The position numbers and the translations under genes are program-made. DNA of 64,000 bases from Paenibacillus woosongensis (GTDB taxonomy: Bacteria > Bacillota > Bacilli > Paenibacillales > Paenibacillaceae): positions 186,001 to 250,000 of the forward strand of contig NZ_CP126084.1 in assembly GCF_030122845.1 (NCBI RefSeq). Reading direction: 5' to 3'. Positions 45,440-53,356 of this stretch are shown in pieces (positions within the stretch are counted from its first letter, which is position 1; each line of letters begins with the position of its first letter). The notes beneath the pieces are model-generated. The model saw only the letters and a program-made list of their open reading frames with translations, was not told where the DNA came from and did no database searches.

Positions 45440-46114
45440 ATGGCTATATTGAAGAACGACTGGACGTCAGAATTAGAGCAGGAGTTTTCGAAGCCATACT
45501 ACTTGAAGCTGCGGCGATTTCTCATTGATGAATATCGAACGAAGACCATTTTTCCGGATAAATACGACATTTTTAACGCTCTGCACTATACATCGCTAGC
45601 TGACACTAGGGTGGTCATTTTGGGTCAGGATCCTTATCATGGACCGGGACAGGCTCATGGCTTAAGCTTCTCTGTTAAAGAGGGCGTAAGCACACCTCCA
45701 TCCTTGCAGAATATGTTTAAAGAGCTGCAGGATGATTTGGGCTGCTTCATTCCGAATAACGGTCATCTGCTTACATGGACACAGCAAGGGGTATTGCTTC
45801 TAAATACTGTGCTCACGGTCAGAGCGCATGAAGCGAATTCTCATAGAAACAGGGGATGGGAGAGTTTCACGGATAAAGTCATTGAGACGGTGAACCGGAA
45901 AAGTGAGCCTGTCGTATTCCTGTTATGGGGAAGCCATGCCCAGAAGAAGGCAGAGCTTATTACGAACCCGCGGCATATGATCATTCGTTCGCCGCATCCG
46001 AGTCCGTTGTCTGCCCATAGAGGTTTTTTTGGCAGCAGGCCGTTTTCTCGTACTAACGCATTTCTGCGAAAGATGGGGCTTCAAGAAATAGATTGGCAAA
46101 TCCCTAACCTGTAA
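45440..46114 (+). CDS. ung: Uracil-DNA glycosylase
   Basis: Removes uracil from DNA in base-excision repair. 224 residues of family 1: the water-activating Asp in [18 protein letters not shown] (about residue 64), the [17 protein letters not shown] segment and the [13 protein letters not shown] loop with the catalytic His. An extended -10 box (TGATATAAT, 45391-45399) and GGGAGG precede it. Flanked by a perfect 26-base palindromic terminator. Confidence 0.96.
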   Translation: MAILKNDWTSELEQEFSKPYYLKLRRFLIDEYRTKTIFPDKYDIFNALHYTSLADTRVVILGQDPYHGPGQAHGLSFSVKEGVSTPPSLQNMFKELQDDLGCFIPNNGHLLTWTQQGVLLLNTVLTVRAHEANSHRNRGWESFTDKVIETVNRKSEPVVFLLWGSHAQKKAELITNPRHMIIRSPHPSPLSAHRGFFGSRPFSRTNAFLRKMGLQEIDWQIPNL

Positions 46115-46171
46115 GAAGGTTTGATTCCCTCGTTTTCCTTTCATACATCCACGCCGGTATAAATAATACAG

Positions 46172-46197
46172 AAAACCCGCTCAATTGAGCGGGTTTT
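46172..46197. terminator. Terminator after ung; rest of spacer without genes
   Basis: AAAACCCGCTCAATTGAGCG plus GGTTTT form a perfect 26-base palindrome. The remaining spacer up to 46443 (about 245 bases) shows no gene; it contains AT-rich promoter-like sequence (TATTAT near 46397) for the downstream dehydrogenase. Confidence 0.75.
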
Positions 46198-46443
46198 GCT
46201 GCTGAGGTTTACTCCGACTACGATACAGCCTCTTTTTTTGTTCTCAATAATTTGTGATGCGCAAATGTACCTGATATCCGATCATAGTTCCGGCGTTTAT
46301 TTCTGTCGGGTACGCTATGAATAGAAGTGCATTCCTGTGTTGAAGGGTTACGTCAAAGATCGTAAAGCCGGGTAATCAAAGAGTAAAGCCAAGGGTATTA
46401 TAAACGAGAAGGGATCCTACCATAAAAGGGAGGAATGAACCAA

Positions 46444-47241
46444 ATGGCGCAACAGAACGGCGAGCTATCTGGAAAGACAGTCTTGGTGACGGGAGGAGGA
46501 TCAGGCATTGGCCGGGCTGCAGCAGAGCTTCTGGCGGAGTATGGTGCGCAGGTATGCGTGGCCGATATCCATCTCGTTGGAGCGGCGGAGACAGCTGATC
46601 ATATTGTGGCTGCGGGCGGTGAGGCCTTGGCGGTTCTCTGCGATTTGACGAAACCAGGCGATGTCGAAGAGGCGGTACAGTCGGTCGTCAAGCAGTGGGG
46701 GAAGCTCGATGGCGTCTTTGCAAACGGTGGCATCGTAGGCGACTTAACGTCCATAGAGGAGATGGAGCCCGCTAATTGGGATCAGGTCATGGACACGAAC
46801 CTAAAAGGCGTCTTTCTAACGGTCAAGTATTCCATTCCGCATCTGAAGCGCCAGGGAGGGAGCGTTGTGATTACAAGCTCGGTGAGCGGCAACCGGGTAA
46901 TCTCCCAGGTCGGGATGTCGGCGTACAGCACATCAAAGGGAGCGCTGAGCACCTTTGCCAAAATGGCTCCGCTCGAGCTGGCGGGATACGGCATTCGCGT
47001 GAATACCATCTGTCCCGGCGGCGTGAAAACAAATATTCAGGCGAGCATAGATGAGAAACCCGAGCTCGAGGCTGTGGAGCTGCCGGTTCAATTACCGCAT
47101 GGCGGCATGCCGCTTGAGCATCGGCCGGCCAGTCCACAGCAGGTAGCAGAGCTGGTTTCGTTCCTGCTCGGGAATCGGTCGTCTCACATTACGGGTACAG
47201 ACGTCTATATCGATGGCGGGGAATCTCTGCTGCGTGGTTAG
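46444..47241 (+). CDS. Short-chain dehydrogenase/reductase
   Basis: 265-residue classical SDR. The cofactor motif TGGGSGIG lies near residue 18, the NAG-type strand is ANGG (FANGGIVGDL), and the catalytic Ser and Tyr-x3-Lys (SSVSGN... YSTSKGAL) are present. The C-terminal motif YIDGGESLLRG is usual. An Asp after the second strand (VADIHL) suggests NAD preference. The ATG at 46444 is chosen because GGGAGGA lies 10 bases upstream, while the earlier ATG at 46435 abuts that site. The convergent HxlR regulator and nearby aldo/keto reductase suggest a redox-stress group. Substrate unknown. Confidence 0.85.
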   Translation: MAQQNGELSGKTVLVTGGGSGIGRAAAELLAEYGAQVCVADIHLVGAAETADHIVAAGGEALAVLCDLTKPGDVEEAVQSVVKQWGKLDGVFANGGIVGDLTSIEEMEPANWDQVMDTNLKGVFLTVKYSIPHLKRQGGSVVITSSVSGNRVISQVGMSAYSTSKGALSTFAKMAPLELAGYGIRVNTICPGGVKTNIQASIDEKPELEAVELPVQLPHGGMPLEHRPASPQQVAELVSFLLGNRSSHITGTDVYIDGGESLLRG

Positions 47242-47284
47242 TACGCTAAGGCAGACCCGAGACCCGAGCTGGCGAATAAAGCGC

Positions 47285-47629
47285 CTAGGTCCAGCGGGCC
47301 GCCCACAGCTTCATCTCGTGGCATATGACGTGCAGATCCTGCCCCTTCGGAGTCAGCGAATATTCGACCGTCACGGGCACCGTCGGGAATACATTCCGCT
47401 CCAGAACCCCTTTCTCTTCCAGATGACGGAGCGTACTGGTCAAGGCACGAGGACTTACGCTGGGAATTTTTCGCTGCAGCTCCCCGAACCGGAGCGTGCC
47501 GTTGAACAGCTCCCGAATGACAAGAAATGCCCATTTACCGCCTAGAACATCCAAGGTTTTTTCGATGTTGCATTCGATATGTTCAGGCGTTTTTGGAATG
47601 TAGCTGCTGGTTTTTTTGGCCGTTGTCAT
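47285..47629 (-). CDS. HxlR-family transcriptional regulator
   Basis: 114 residues with the HxlR winged helix: CNIEKTLDVLGGKWAFLVIRELFNGTLRFGELQRKIPSVSPRALTSTLRHLEEKGVLER. The conserved Cys before the helix (Cys20, in HIECNIEKTL) is the residue used by redox- or aldehyde-sensing members such as HypR and YodB. GGAGGGG precedes the ATG. It is divergent from the aldo/keto reductase gene, with an inverted repeat between them, so that gene is its likely target. Confidence 0.88.
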   Translation of the reverse strand: MTTAKKTSSYIPKTPEHIECNIEKTLDVLGGKWAFLVIRELFNGTLRFGELQRKIPSVSPRALTSTLRHLEEKGVLERNVFPTVPVTVEYSLTPKGQDLHVICHEMKLWAARWT

Positions 47630-47652
47630 AAGAACACCCCTCCAATATTCAT

Positions 47653-47677
47653 ACTATATTATGTATAGTACCTATAC
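47653..47677. promoter_or_regulatory. Likely HxlR operator
   Basis: GTATAG-TAC-CTATAC (47663-47677) is a perfect inverted repeat overlapping a second one, ACTATA-TTATG-TATAGT (47653-47669). It lies just upstream of the HxlR gene and within the divergent promoter region of the aldo/keto reductase. Confidence 0.6.
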
Positions 47678-47789
47678 CTCATATAATTAAGTGAACAACA
47701 TTTCACTTCTTCAAATTGTATATGAGATTATATAGAATGAAAAGGGAGATTGAAAAGGGTTACAAACATTTATGAAGGAGGCCTATAAA

Positions 47790-48728
47790 ATGAAATATAG
47801 AAGATTAGGCGGAAGCGGACTTAAAGTCAGCGAAATCAGCTTGGGCAGCTGGCTTACATATGGTGGTTACGTGGAACGCGAAAACGCGGTAAATTCCATT
47901 AAAACGGCCTACGACCTGGGGATCAACTTTTTCGATACAGCCAATGTTTATGAGAAGGGAGCCGCGGAGGAGCTGGTGGGGAAAGCTCTGAAGGCTTACC
48001 CGCGCGAATCCTACGTGCTGGCAACGAAAGCATTCTGGCCGATGGGCGAAGGGCCGAACGACCGTGGACTGTCGCGCAAGCATATCGTTGAACAGGCCAA
48101 TGCCAGCCTTAAGCGCCTTGGACACGATTATGTGGATATTTTCTACTGCCATCGCCATGATCCGGAAACGCCGCTGCATGAAACACTGCGCGCTATCGAT
48201 GATCTGATTCGCCAAGGCAAAGTGTTATATGCTGGCGTCAGCGAGTGGCAAGCTTCCCAAATCGCGGAAGCGCTTGGCGTGGCCGACCGTTATTTGCTGG
48301 ATCGTATCGTCGTCAACCAGCCAGTGTACAATATGTTCGACCGTTATATCGAAAAGGAAGTCATGCCGCTCTGCGAACGTTCCGGCATCGGGCAAGTCGT
48401 CTTCTCTCCACTTGCACAAGGCTTGCTGACCGGCAAATACACGTCCGCTACCGACATCCCGCAGGACAGCCGCGCGGCGAAGCTCGAGTGGATGCGCAAA
48501 GGCATCACGGAGGAGAAGATTGCCAAGGTTCGGCAGCTTGAAACAGTTGCGGCAGAGCTGGGAATTACCGTGGGTAACCTTGCGCTGGCTTGGATTCTGA
48601 GCCATGAGAACGTAGCGAGCGCGCTCGTGGGCGCCAGCCGTCCAGAGCAGGTCACGGAGAACGCCAAAGCGTCGGGCATCGAGCTCAGCGAAGACGTTTT
48701 GAGCCGTATTGAAGAAATTTTGAAATAG
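47790..48728 (+). CDS. Aldo/keto reductase (potassium-channel beta-subunit-like)
   Basis: 312-residue NADPH-dependent TIM-barrel reductase. Catalytic residues are visible: Asp in FFDTANVYEKG, Tyr in the same motif, Lys in LATKAFWP and His in YCHRHDPETP. The C-terminal cofactor clamp (SALVGASRPEQVTENAKAS) is the YghZ/KvBeta-type signature. AAGGAGG lies 8 bases before the ATG at 47790. Divergent from the HxlR regulator, so probably induced by reactive aldehydes or quinones. Substrate unknown. Confidence 0.9.
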   Translation: MKYRRLGGSGLKVSEISLGSWLTYGGYVERENAVNSIKTAYDLGINFFDTANVYEKGAAEELVGKALKAYPRESYVLATKAFWPMGEGPNDRGLSRKHIVEQANASLKRLGHDYVDIFYCHRHDPETPLHETLRAIDDLIRQGKVLYAGVSEWQASQIAEALGVADRYLLDRIVVNQPVYNMFDRYIEKEVMPLCERSGIGQVVFSPLAQGLLTGKYTSATDIPQDSRAAKLEWMRKGITEEKIAKVRQLETVAAELGITVGNLALAWILSHENVASALVGASRPEQVTENAKASGIELSEDVLSRIEEILK

Positions 48729-48751
48729 GAAGCCCCCCGCTTCATACAGAT

Positions 48752-48799
48752 AAAGGCCGTACTCAAAAGCGATCCGCTTTGGGGCGGCCTTTTTGTCGC
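48752..48799 (+). terminator. Terminator after the aldo/keto reductase
   Basis: AAGGCCG and CGGCCTT enclose a second stem AAAGCG/CGCTTT, followed by TTTTT. Confidence 0.82.
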
Positions 48800-48867
48800 G
48801 GCAGGGATATATTTCCGTATGTCGAATAAATACATAACATTTAGATTTGGATAAAGGAGCGGGGGAT

Positions 48868-49095
48868 ATGGCAAAGAAACAGATTCGGGTCCAAATTTTT
48901 CCCGATGGACAAATTAAAGCAGACGTTATCGGAATCAAGGGGAAATCCTGCACGGATTATATAGAAATTCTCGAACAGCTGCTCGACGCGGAAACGATAG
49001 ATTCTGAATATACGGATGAATATTATGAAACGGAGCAAGTGGAAATTCAGCAGCAGGATGTAAATCAGATCAAGACCAGAGAAGGAGGAGTATAA
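48868..49095 (+). CDS. DUF2997 family small protein
   Basis: 75 residues (MAKKQIRVQIFPDGQIKADVIGIKGKSC...) with the DUF2997 pattern: a beta hairpin, then GIKGKSCTDYIEILEQLL and an acidic EYTDEYYETEQVEI. AAGGAG lies 10 bases before the ATG; a TTG seven codons earlier has no support. The family is uncharacterised but is repeatedly found beside Ycf35/DUF1257 proteins, as here: the next gene starts on the base after this stop. First gene of a likely five-gene operon. Confidence 0.82.
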   Translation: MAKKQIRVQIFPDGQIKADVIGIKGKSCTDYIEILEQLLDAETIDSEYTDEYYETEQVEIQQQDVNQIKTREGGV

Positions 49096-49851
49096 ATGTC
49101 GGTTTCTATCGCACTGATTCCTGTCGCGCTTACGCTGCGCCTGGTGATGGGTAAGGACAAATTTGACAGATGGGCCGAATCGATGCAAGTAAAGGAGCCC
49201 TCCACCTTTGAAAATGAGCTTGAACTCGTGCGCACGGTACGCAAGGCCGGATACGATGCGGAAAAATGGGGAGGAAGCTATAAAACCCATATCGACGGGG
49301 AAGATCTGTTTTTCTTCTGGGAGCTCGATGACGGTAAATGGACAGCGGTCTTTGGAAGATCTGATTCCAGGCAGAAAATCAGGCAATTCATGGCTGAGAT
49401 CAATCAGGCGGCCGGGCGGCAGATTTTCGAGCAGCTTCAGGTACAGGGCGACACGATGACCATGACATCAGCCACAGAGACTGCCGAGTCCGTAGCGACC
49501 TTTCCTACCAATTTTCGGGACGGGGAGCTTTTGTTCAGAACACTGAAGGAATTCGGCGTTAACCCGGTCCGTGAGGGCTCGGGCATGAAATGCAGAGTAG
49601 AGGATTCCCTGCTGATATTCAGGCAGTCCCAATCCCATGACAGCCCATTTTACGTCGAGGTTCACAATGCGCCGGATTTGCGCAAAGTATATCAATACCT
49701 ATCCGAAGTAGATGAGGATTATAAACGCTGCCTGCAGTCCATGGTCTATGAGAAGCTAAAGGAACGTGTGGAAGCAAAGAACATGACTGTCGAAAGTGAA
49801 GAAGTGCTGGAGGACAACTCTATAGTACTTACGATCAACATCAGGGGTTGA
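49096..49851 (+). CDS. Ycf35/DUF1257-like protein with duplicated domain
   Basis: 251 residues. The C-terminal half (FRDGELLFRTLKEFGVNPVREG... YEKLKERVEAKNMTVESEEVLEDNSIVLTI) resembles Ycf35/DUF1257. The N-terminal half (FENELELVRTVRKAGYDAEKWGG... FMAEINQAAGRQIFEQL) aligns to it in order, so the protein looks like an internal duplication of a domain that is single in typical members. AGGAGG lies in the end of the DUF2997 gene. Function unknown; DUF2997, DUF1257 and iron-sulfur proteins often cluster together with an AAA+ ATPase, which is missing here. Confidence 0.7.
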   Translation: MSVSIALIPVALTLRLVMGKDKFDRWAESMQVKEPSTFENELELVRTVRKAGYDAEKWGGSYKTHIDGEDLFFFWELDDGKWTAVFGRSDSRQKIRQFMAEINQAAGRQIFEQLQVQGDTMTMTSATETAESVATFPTNFRDGELLFRTLKEFGVNPVREGSGMKCRVEDSLLIFRQSQSHDSPFYVEVHNAPDLRKVYQYLSEVDEDYKRCLQSMVYEKLKERVEAKNMTVESEEVLEDNSIVLTINIRG

Positions 49852-49856
49852 GCAGG

Positions 49857-50897
49857 ATGAGATCCATAGATTTTAATAAAATTGAGCGCATTTGCGCGGG
49901 TTACTGGGGGTCTGGCTATTTCGTCGCAGAGGCGATTCCGCTCAACAAATTGTCTAAGTTTTGTAGAGCGATACCGATCCCGGTTCAGGGCCATGCCATT
50001 GCTTTTATAGACGCTACCGTATTTGGCAGCGGTAAAAATGGGCTGCTGATTACCGAGGCCGGAGTATATTGGCGCAATGACTGGGCGACGGATACCAGGA
50101 AGAATTATCTGAGCTGGGAGGAGCTCATACAGGTCTCGGTCATGCGGAGCGGAGATTATGACATCGAGCTTGGTCCAGGCAATTATTTCAATATGTCCGC
50201 TGGTCAATTTGATAAGGACGCCTTGGTTCAGCTGCTTCAGGATATTCAGAGCTATATCATTACGTTATTTGAGGATCAAGAGCAAGCTGAATTGAATGAA
50301 AAAGTCACGCAGGATGAGGTGATCGCTCCACCGCTGCCTGCGCCAACAGAGAAGTGGATGGTGGCCATTGCCGGGCAGTCCTATGGTCCGTACGATATAT
50401 ATCTGATTAAAAGCTTATTGGGCAGCGGGCAAATTCGGCCGGAAGAGGCCCATGTTTGGAAGCCGGGAATGCCGGACTGGATTCCGTTCATGAGGCAGCC
50501 CGAAATGGCCGAGCTTGTCCTTCCAGCTCTATCGCCAGCTGCGCTGGAGCCCCAGTTTATGCCGCCCCTACAATCTATAGAGGGCTCGATTGAACTAGCC
50601 TTGGACCGGGTGCAAGCGAAGGACACGAGCGAGCCAGCATCTGTGGATATCAATACCGCGTCCATGGAGGAGTTGATTGAAGTTCTAGGCGTCGGAGTGG
50701 CCGGAGCCGGGCAAATCGTGCAGCAGCGTGAAGCCATTGGCGGCTTCCGGTCTCCCGAAGAGGTGGGGGAATTGTTAGGGTTGAAGCCTCACCAAGTAGA
50801 GAGATTGCGTAAGCAGGTTGTCTTTACACCAATAGATGTATCTGTATCCCCAACGCCAACACCGCTGAAGCCAAACGCACGGGTGGTGGATTACTGA
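49857..50897 (+). CDS. PH-like / GYF_2 / helix-hairpin-helix protein
   Basis: 346 residues from the ATG at 49857 (AGGGGT 8 bases upstream; a TTG at 49848 overlaps the previous stop). Three parts are readable. A PH-like N-terminal domain (GLLITEAGVYWRN... YLSWEELIQVSV, about 55-125) comes first. A GYF_2-type domain (WMVAIAGQSYGPYDIYLIKSLLGSGQI... HVWKPGMPDWIPF, about 165-215) follows. A ComEA-like helix-hairpin-helix (VDINTASMEELIEVLGVG... FRSPEEVGELLGLKPHQVERL, about 265-320) comes last. This mixes peptide-binding and DNA-binding or assembly modules. The stop overlaps the next start as TGATG, so translation is coupled. Confidence 0.75.
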   Translation: MRSIDFNKIERICAGYWGSGYFVAEAIPLNKLSKFCRAIPIPVQGHAIAFIDATVFGSGKNGLLITEAGVYWRNDWATDTRKNYLSWEELIQVSVMRSGDYDIELGPGNYFNMSAGQFDKDALVQLLQDIQSYIITLFEDQEQAELNEKVTQDEVIAPPLPAPTEKWMVAIAGQSYGPYDIYLIKSLLGSGQIRPEEAHVWKPGMPDWIPFMRQPEMAELVLPALSPAALEPQFMPPLQSIEGSIELALDRVQAKDTSEPASVDINTASMEELIEVLGVGVAGAGQIVQQREAIGGFRSPEEVGELLGLKPHQVERLRKQVVFTPIDVSVSPTPTPLKPNARVVDY

Positions 50898-51496
50898 TGC
50901 TGCTGCGCGTACATCAATTTATACCTGCGACAAGAGTGGAGGGGCCCGGCATACGGGCCTGCATTCAGGTACAGGGGTGCCCCATTCACTGCCCTGGCTG
51001 TGCGGTTCCGTTTACTTGGGCGGCAGACGGGGGGATCGCGATGGAGGTAGAGAAACTGGCGGAACAGATTCTTCAGGGTCCTGAAGTTGAAGGGGTGACC
51101 TTTCTGGGCGGGGAGCCTTTTGCCCAAGCCCGGGCATTGGCTCAGCTAGGCGGCATCCTAAAGAATTCGGGGCTGTCAGTAATGACCTTCACGGGTTACC
51201 TGATTGAAAACTTGCGGAGCTCGGGAAACCAGGATTACCTTGACTTATTGGCGGTGACCGATCTGCTGATTGACGGGCCATTTCAGAAGGACAAGCTGGA
51301 TACGAGCCGTCCCTGGGTAGGGTCCTCCAATCAGCGCTATCATTTCCTGACGGACCGGTACCTTCATCTCCAGGATCAGCTGGCAGAGATTCCAAACAGG
51401 CTCGAGGTGCGTCTTGCGCCTGACGGCAGGGTGAAGGTTAACGGGCTAGCTGAAGTTAAGGATTTGGAGGATCTGTTTGGACGGCTGCTATCATAG
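50897..51496 (+). CDS. NrdG-like 4Fe-4S (radical SAM-type) protein
   Basis: 199 residues resembling anaerobic ribonucleotide reductase activating proteins. The cluster motif is CPIHCPGC (CX3CX2C, near residues 28-35), followed by the GGEP motif (VTFLGGEPFAQA) and the late phrase LLIDGPFQKDKLD. No anaerobic ribonucleotide reductase gene is nearby and the gene is coupled to a DUF2997/Ycf35-like operon, so the usual role as NrdD activase is doubtful. A maturase or activase for a partner in this operon is inference. Confidence 0.82.
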   Translation: MLLRVHQFIPATRVEGPGIRACIQVQGCPIHCPGCAVPFTWAADGGIAMEVEKLAEQILQGPEVEGVTFLGGEPFAQARALAQLGGILKNSGLSVMTFTGYLIENLRSSGNQDYLDLLAVTDLLIDGPFQKDKLDTSRPWVGSSNQRYHFLTDRYLHLQDQLAEIPNRLEVRLAPDGRVKVNGLAEVKDLEDLFGRLLS

Positions 51497-51531
51497 TTTG
51501 TGTATGGATTAACGAGATAGGAAGATGCAAT

Positions 51532-51696
51532 ATGAGATGTGGCGAGAAATGTTTTCTTGTAACCTATGAAATCGGCGGTGAACAGCAAGTAGCTCCGGTG
51601 ACGGCCAGAACGCCGGTGGAAGCGAGAAAAAAGCTCCGCCGCACCATCGGAGCAGAACCGAGTATTATTGCAGTTAGGCGGGACTCAGCCCAATAG
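51532..51696 (+). CDS. 54-residue protein at the end of the DUF2997 operon
   Basis: ATG at 51532 with AGGAAG upstream; MRCGEKCFLVTYEIGGEQQV... to VRRDSAQ, stop at 51696, followed at once by a strong terminator. It has a compact beta-alpha-beta look (LVTYEIGG, VEARKKLRRTIG, SIIAVRR) and two Cys at positions 3 and 7. The position, terminator and clean frame argue that it is the last gene of the operon. No family recognised. Confidence 0.6.
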   Translation: MRCGEKCFLVTYEIGGEQQVAPVTARTPVEARKKLRRTIGAEPSIIAVRRDSAQ

Positions 51697-51706
51697 ACTT
51701 GGCGGA

Positions 51707-51743
51707 AAGACACTGATCTATCCAGGCTAGTGTCTTTTTTTTC
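51707..51743 (+). terminator. Terminator of the DUF2997 operon
   Basis: AAGACACT and AGTGTCTT enclose a 14-base loop, followed by a long T tract. Confidence 0.85.
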
Positions 51744-51792
51744 TTTGTGGGCTCTTGGCATATGGTGGTTATTGTGCTATATTTGACTTCAA

Positions 51793-51812
51793 TTGGTCAA
51801 CCAACCAAATTT
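51793..51812. promoter_or_regulatory. TetR operator, upstream copy
   Basis: TTGGTCAACCAACCAAATTT, 17 bases before the tetR start. Its exact 20-base reverse complement occurs after the gene at 52425-52444. The core GGTTGGTTGACC is itself partly palindromic, as usual for TetR sites. Confidence 0.8.
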
Positions 51813-51829
51813 AGAAATGCGGTGATTGC

Positions 51830-52399
51830 ATGGTACAACAGAAGCGGGATAAAGTCGTTGATGCGGCATATAAAGTGATGTCAGAAAAGGGATACGAGAA
51901 GGCATCCATTAAAGATATAGCCAGTGAGGCGGGGATTACGCCCGGATTGATTCATTATTATTTCCGCAATAAAGAAGAAATCCTGACCGATCTGCTAATA
52001 GCTTCCTCCAGGCAGTACACGCAGGATATGCAGAGGCTTCAATCGAGCGTACCTGCGGAGCATCTCGCGAAGGCGGCTCTTAACGAACCTAAGGATCGTG
52101 TCGAAAGGCAGCCCGATTGGTATAAACTCCGATACGAATTATTTGCCCTGGGGCTTCGCAATCCGCAAATTTCGGATAGTGTAAATGCCTTGCTGGGAAA
52201 TGCACGAACCGGGATTGAGGCAATTCTGCACAAGATTGTTGGCCATGCCGGAGAAGAAGCAGCTTCGGTGGCGGCCATTATGCTGGCCTGCTTTGACGGG
52301 TTGGCTTTGCAGAAGCTGTTAAATCCAGAGTTTGATATAGACGGTGCATACTTAGAGTTAGAGAAAATGCTGCGAGCTAGATATAATATTACAGATTAA
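51830..52399 (+). CDS. TetR/AcrR-family transcriptional regulator
   Basis: 189 residues. The N-terminal helix-turn-helix is classical (VVDAAYKVMSEKGYEKASIKDIASEAGITPGLIHYYFRNKEEILTDLL); the C-terminal ligand domain is of the BetI/YsiA-like size. The gene sits between two identical, oppositely oriented 20-base operator copies, so it should repress itself and the membrane-protein gene at 52478. Ligand unknown. Confidence 0.9.
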   Translation: MVQQKRDKVVDAAYKVMSEKGYEKASIKDIASEAGITPGLIHYYFRNKEEILTDLLIASSRQYTQDMQRLQSSVPAEHLAKAALNEPKDRVERQPDWYKLRYELFALGLRNPQISDSVNALLGNARTGIEAILHKIVGHAGEEAASVAAIMLACFDGLALQKLLNPEFDIDGAYLELEKMLRARYNITD

Positions 52400-52424
52400 G
52401 AGGCCGCTTTTCTTTTTTTTAATA

Positions 52425-52444
52425 AAATTTGGTTGGTTGACCAA
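52425..52444. promoter_or_regulatory. TetR operator, downstream copy
   Basis: AAATTTGGTTGGTTGACCAA, the exact reverse complement of 51793-51812, located 33 bases before the start of the membrane-protein gene. Confidence 0.8.
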
Positions 52445-52477
52445 CTTAGAATGATAGTTAAAAAGGAGATGTTTACG

Positions 52478-52936
52478 ATGTTCATGCTCATCTTGCAAGC
52501 CATTGAAAATTTTGCACTGGCCCTCATCATTGGCGGGGGGATCGTGATGGCCGCAGCGGTTCGTCCGCTGTTGTCCGGCAAGCTGGCGTTAAGCTCTGGT
52601 TCGGATCTGGCTCCGATGCTTGAGGAGATATCCATTAACGCCTGGAACAGGTATAACCGGTTGGCGCTAGTCTCGGCCGCGGCATTATTGATCGTTGACG
52701 TGATCCGGGTCCTCGCTCGGCTGTCATCGGCCTATTGGCACTTGGTCTTAGCCTTTCTGATGCTGGCAGCTCTGATTGGCAAGCTTGCCGTCGATAAACA
52801 GCTGAAGCAGCGTCTGAACACTTATGCCGCCGATGCAGTTGGCAGCAAGGAACAAAATGCGGGCCACCGTCTGGTTGAACGGCTAACTAAGCTGATTCTT
52901 GTTATTGCTCTGATATTGGTTGTATTACCGGAATAG
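52478..52936 (+). CDS. Integral membrane protein (DUF4149-like)
   Basis: 152 residues with four membrane segments (about 3-28, 58-78, 82-100, 132-150) and conserved-looking GGGIVMAAAVRPLL. The ATG at 52478 has AAGGAG 9 bases upstream; an ATG three codons earlier abuts that site. It follows the second TetR operator, so it is probably the regulated target. Function unknown. Confidence 0.7.
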   Translation: MFMLILQAIENFALALIIGGGIVMAAAVRPLLSGKLALSSGSDLAPMLEEISINAWNRYNRLALVSAAALLIVDVIRVLARLSSAYWHLVLAFLMLAALIGKLAVDKQLKQRLNTYAADAVGSKEQNAGHRLVERLTKLILVIALILVVLPE

Positions 52937-53222
52937 ATACGAATCAATTAATTATACGGGGACGGAGGTTACGCTTCAGTTTACAGGATGGGGGACGCCT
53001 CCCGGACAGCCGGATGCGACGTTGTCGGAATCGTTCAAGATTCCGGTCGTTTCAGCGCAATTATTCCACTTCTACTTCGAGGAGAAATGGAAGACGGTTT
53101 GGAATTACTTTAATCGCAACGACATTCCGGAGCAGTTTAAGTTAAACGGCAGAATGGTCAAGGTGTCGTATGATCACCTTACAGGCATTTTAACGATGAA
53201 CATAGGCAAGAAGTCGTCTTAG
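52920..53222 (+). CDS. Hypothetical protein, start uncertain
   Basis: About 100 residues in an open frame beginning at a TTG that overlaps the previous gene by 17 bases; no ribosome site supports that start. The body reads naturally (VTLQFTGWGTPPGQPDATLSESFKIPVVSAQLFHFYFEEKWKTVWNYFN...) and ends just before a strong terminator, so it is probably real or the remainder of a truncated gene. No family recognised. Confidence 0.45.
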   Translation: MYYRNRYESINYTGTEVTLQFTGWGTPPGQPDATLSESFKIPVVSAQLFHFYFEEKWKTVWNYFNRNDIPEQFKLNGRMVKVSYDHLTGILTMNIGKKSS

Positions 53223-53236
53223 ACTCCTTAACACGG

Positions 53237-53272
53237 AAGACACTAACTCTGAATGGGTTAGTGTCTTTTTTT
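53237..53272 (+). terminator. Terminator
   Basis: AAGACACTAAC, loop of nine, GTTAGTGTCTT, then seven T's. Its outer stem resembles the terminator at 51707. Confidence 0.9.
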
Positions 53273-53356
53273 ATTGTGCTTAAATGAGTGATTCGCCTAA
53301 TTCACTTTTTCTTTCCGGTCATAAGATGGTTAGAAAATGATTAAGGGAGGATTGAC

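Noticed and set aside
46172..46197. Hairpin after ung as another ssrA-array junction
   Set aside because: The hairpin core CCCGCTC-GAGCGGG resembles those after repeats B and F, but no tmRNA-derived sequence precedes it; it is an ordinary terminator.
50897..51496. Naming the Fe-S protein nrdG
   Set aside because: It has the right motif, but no nrdD lies nearby and it is coupled to the DUF2997/Ycf35-like operon, so the symbol would overstate what is known.
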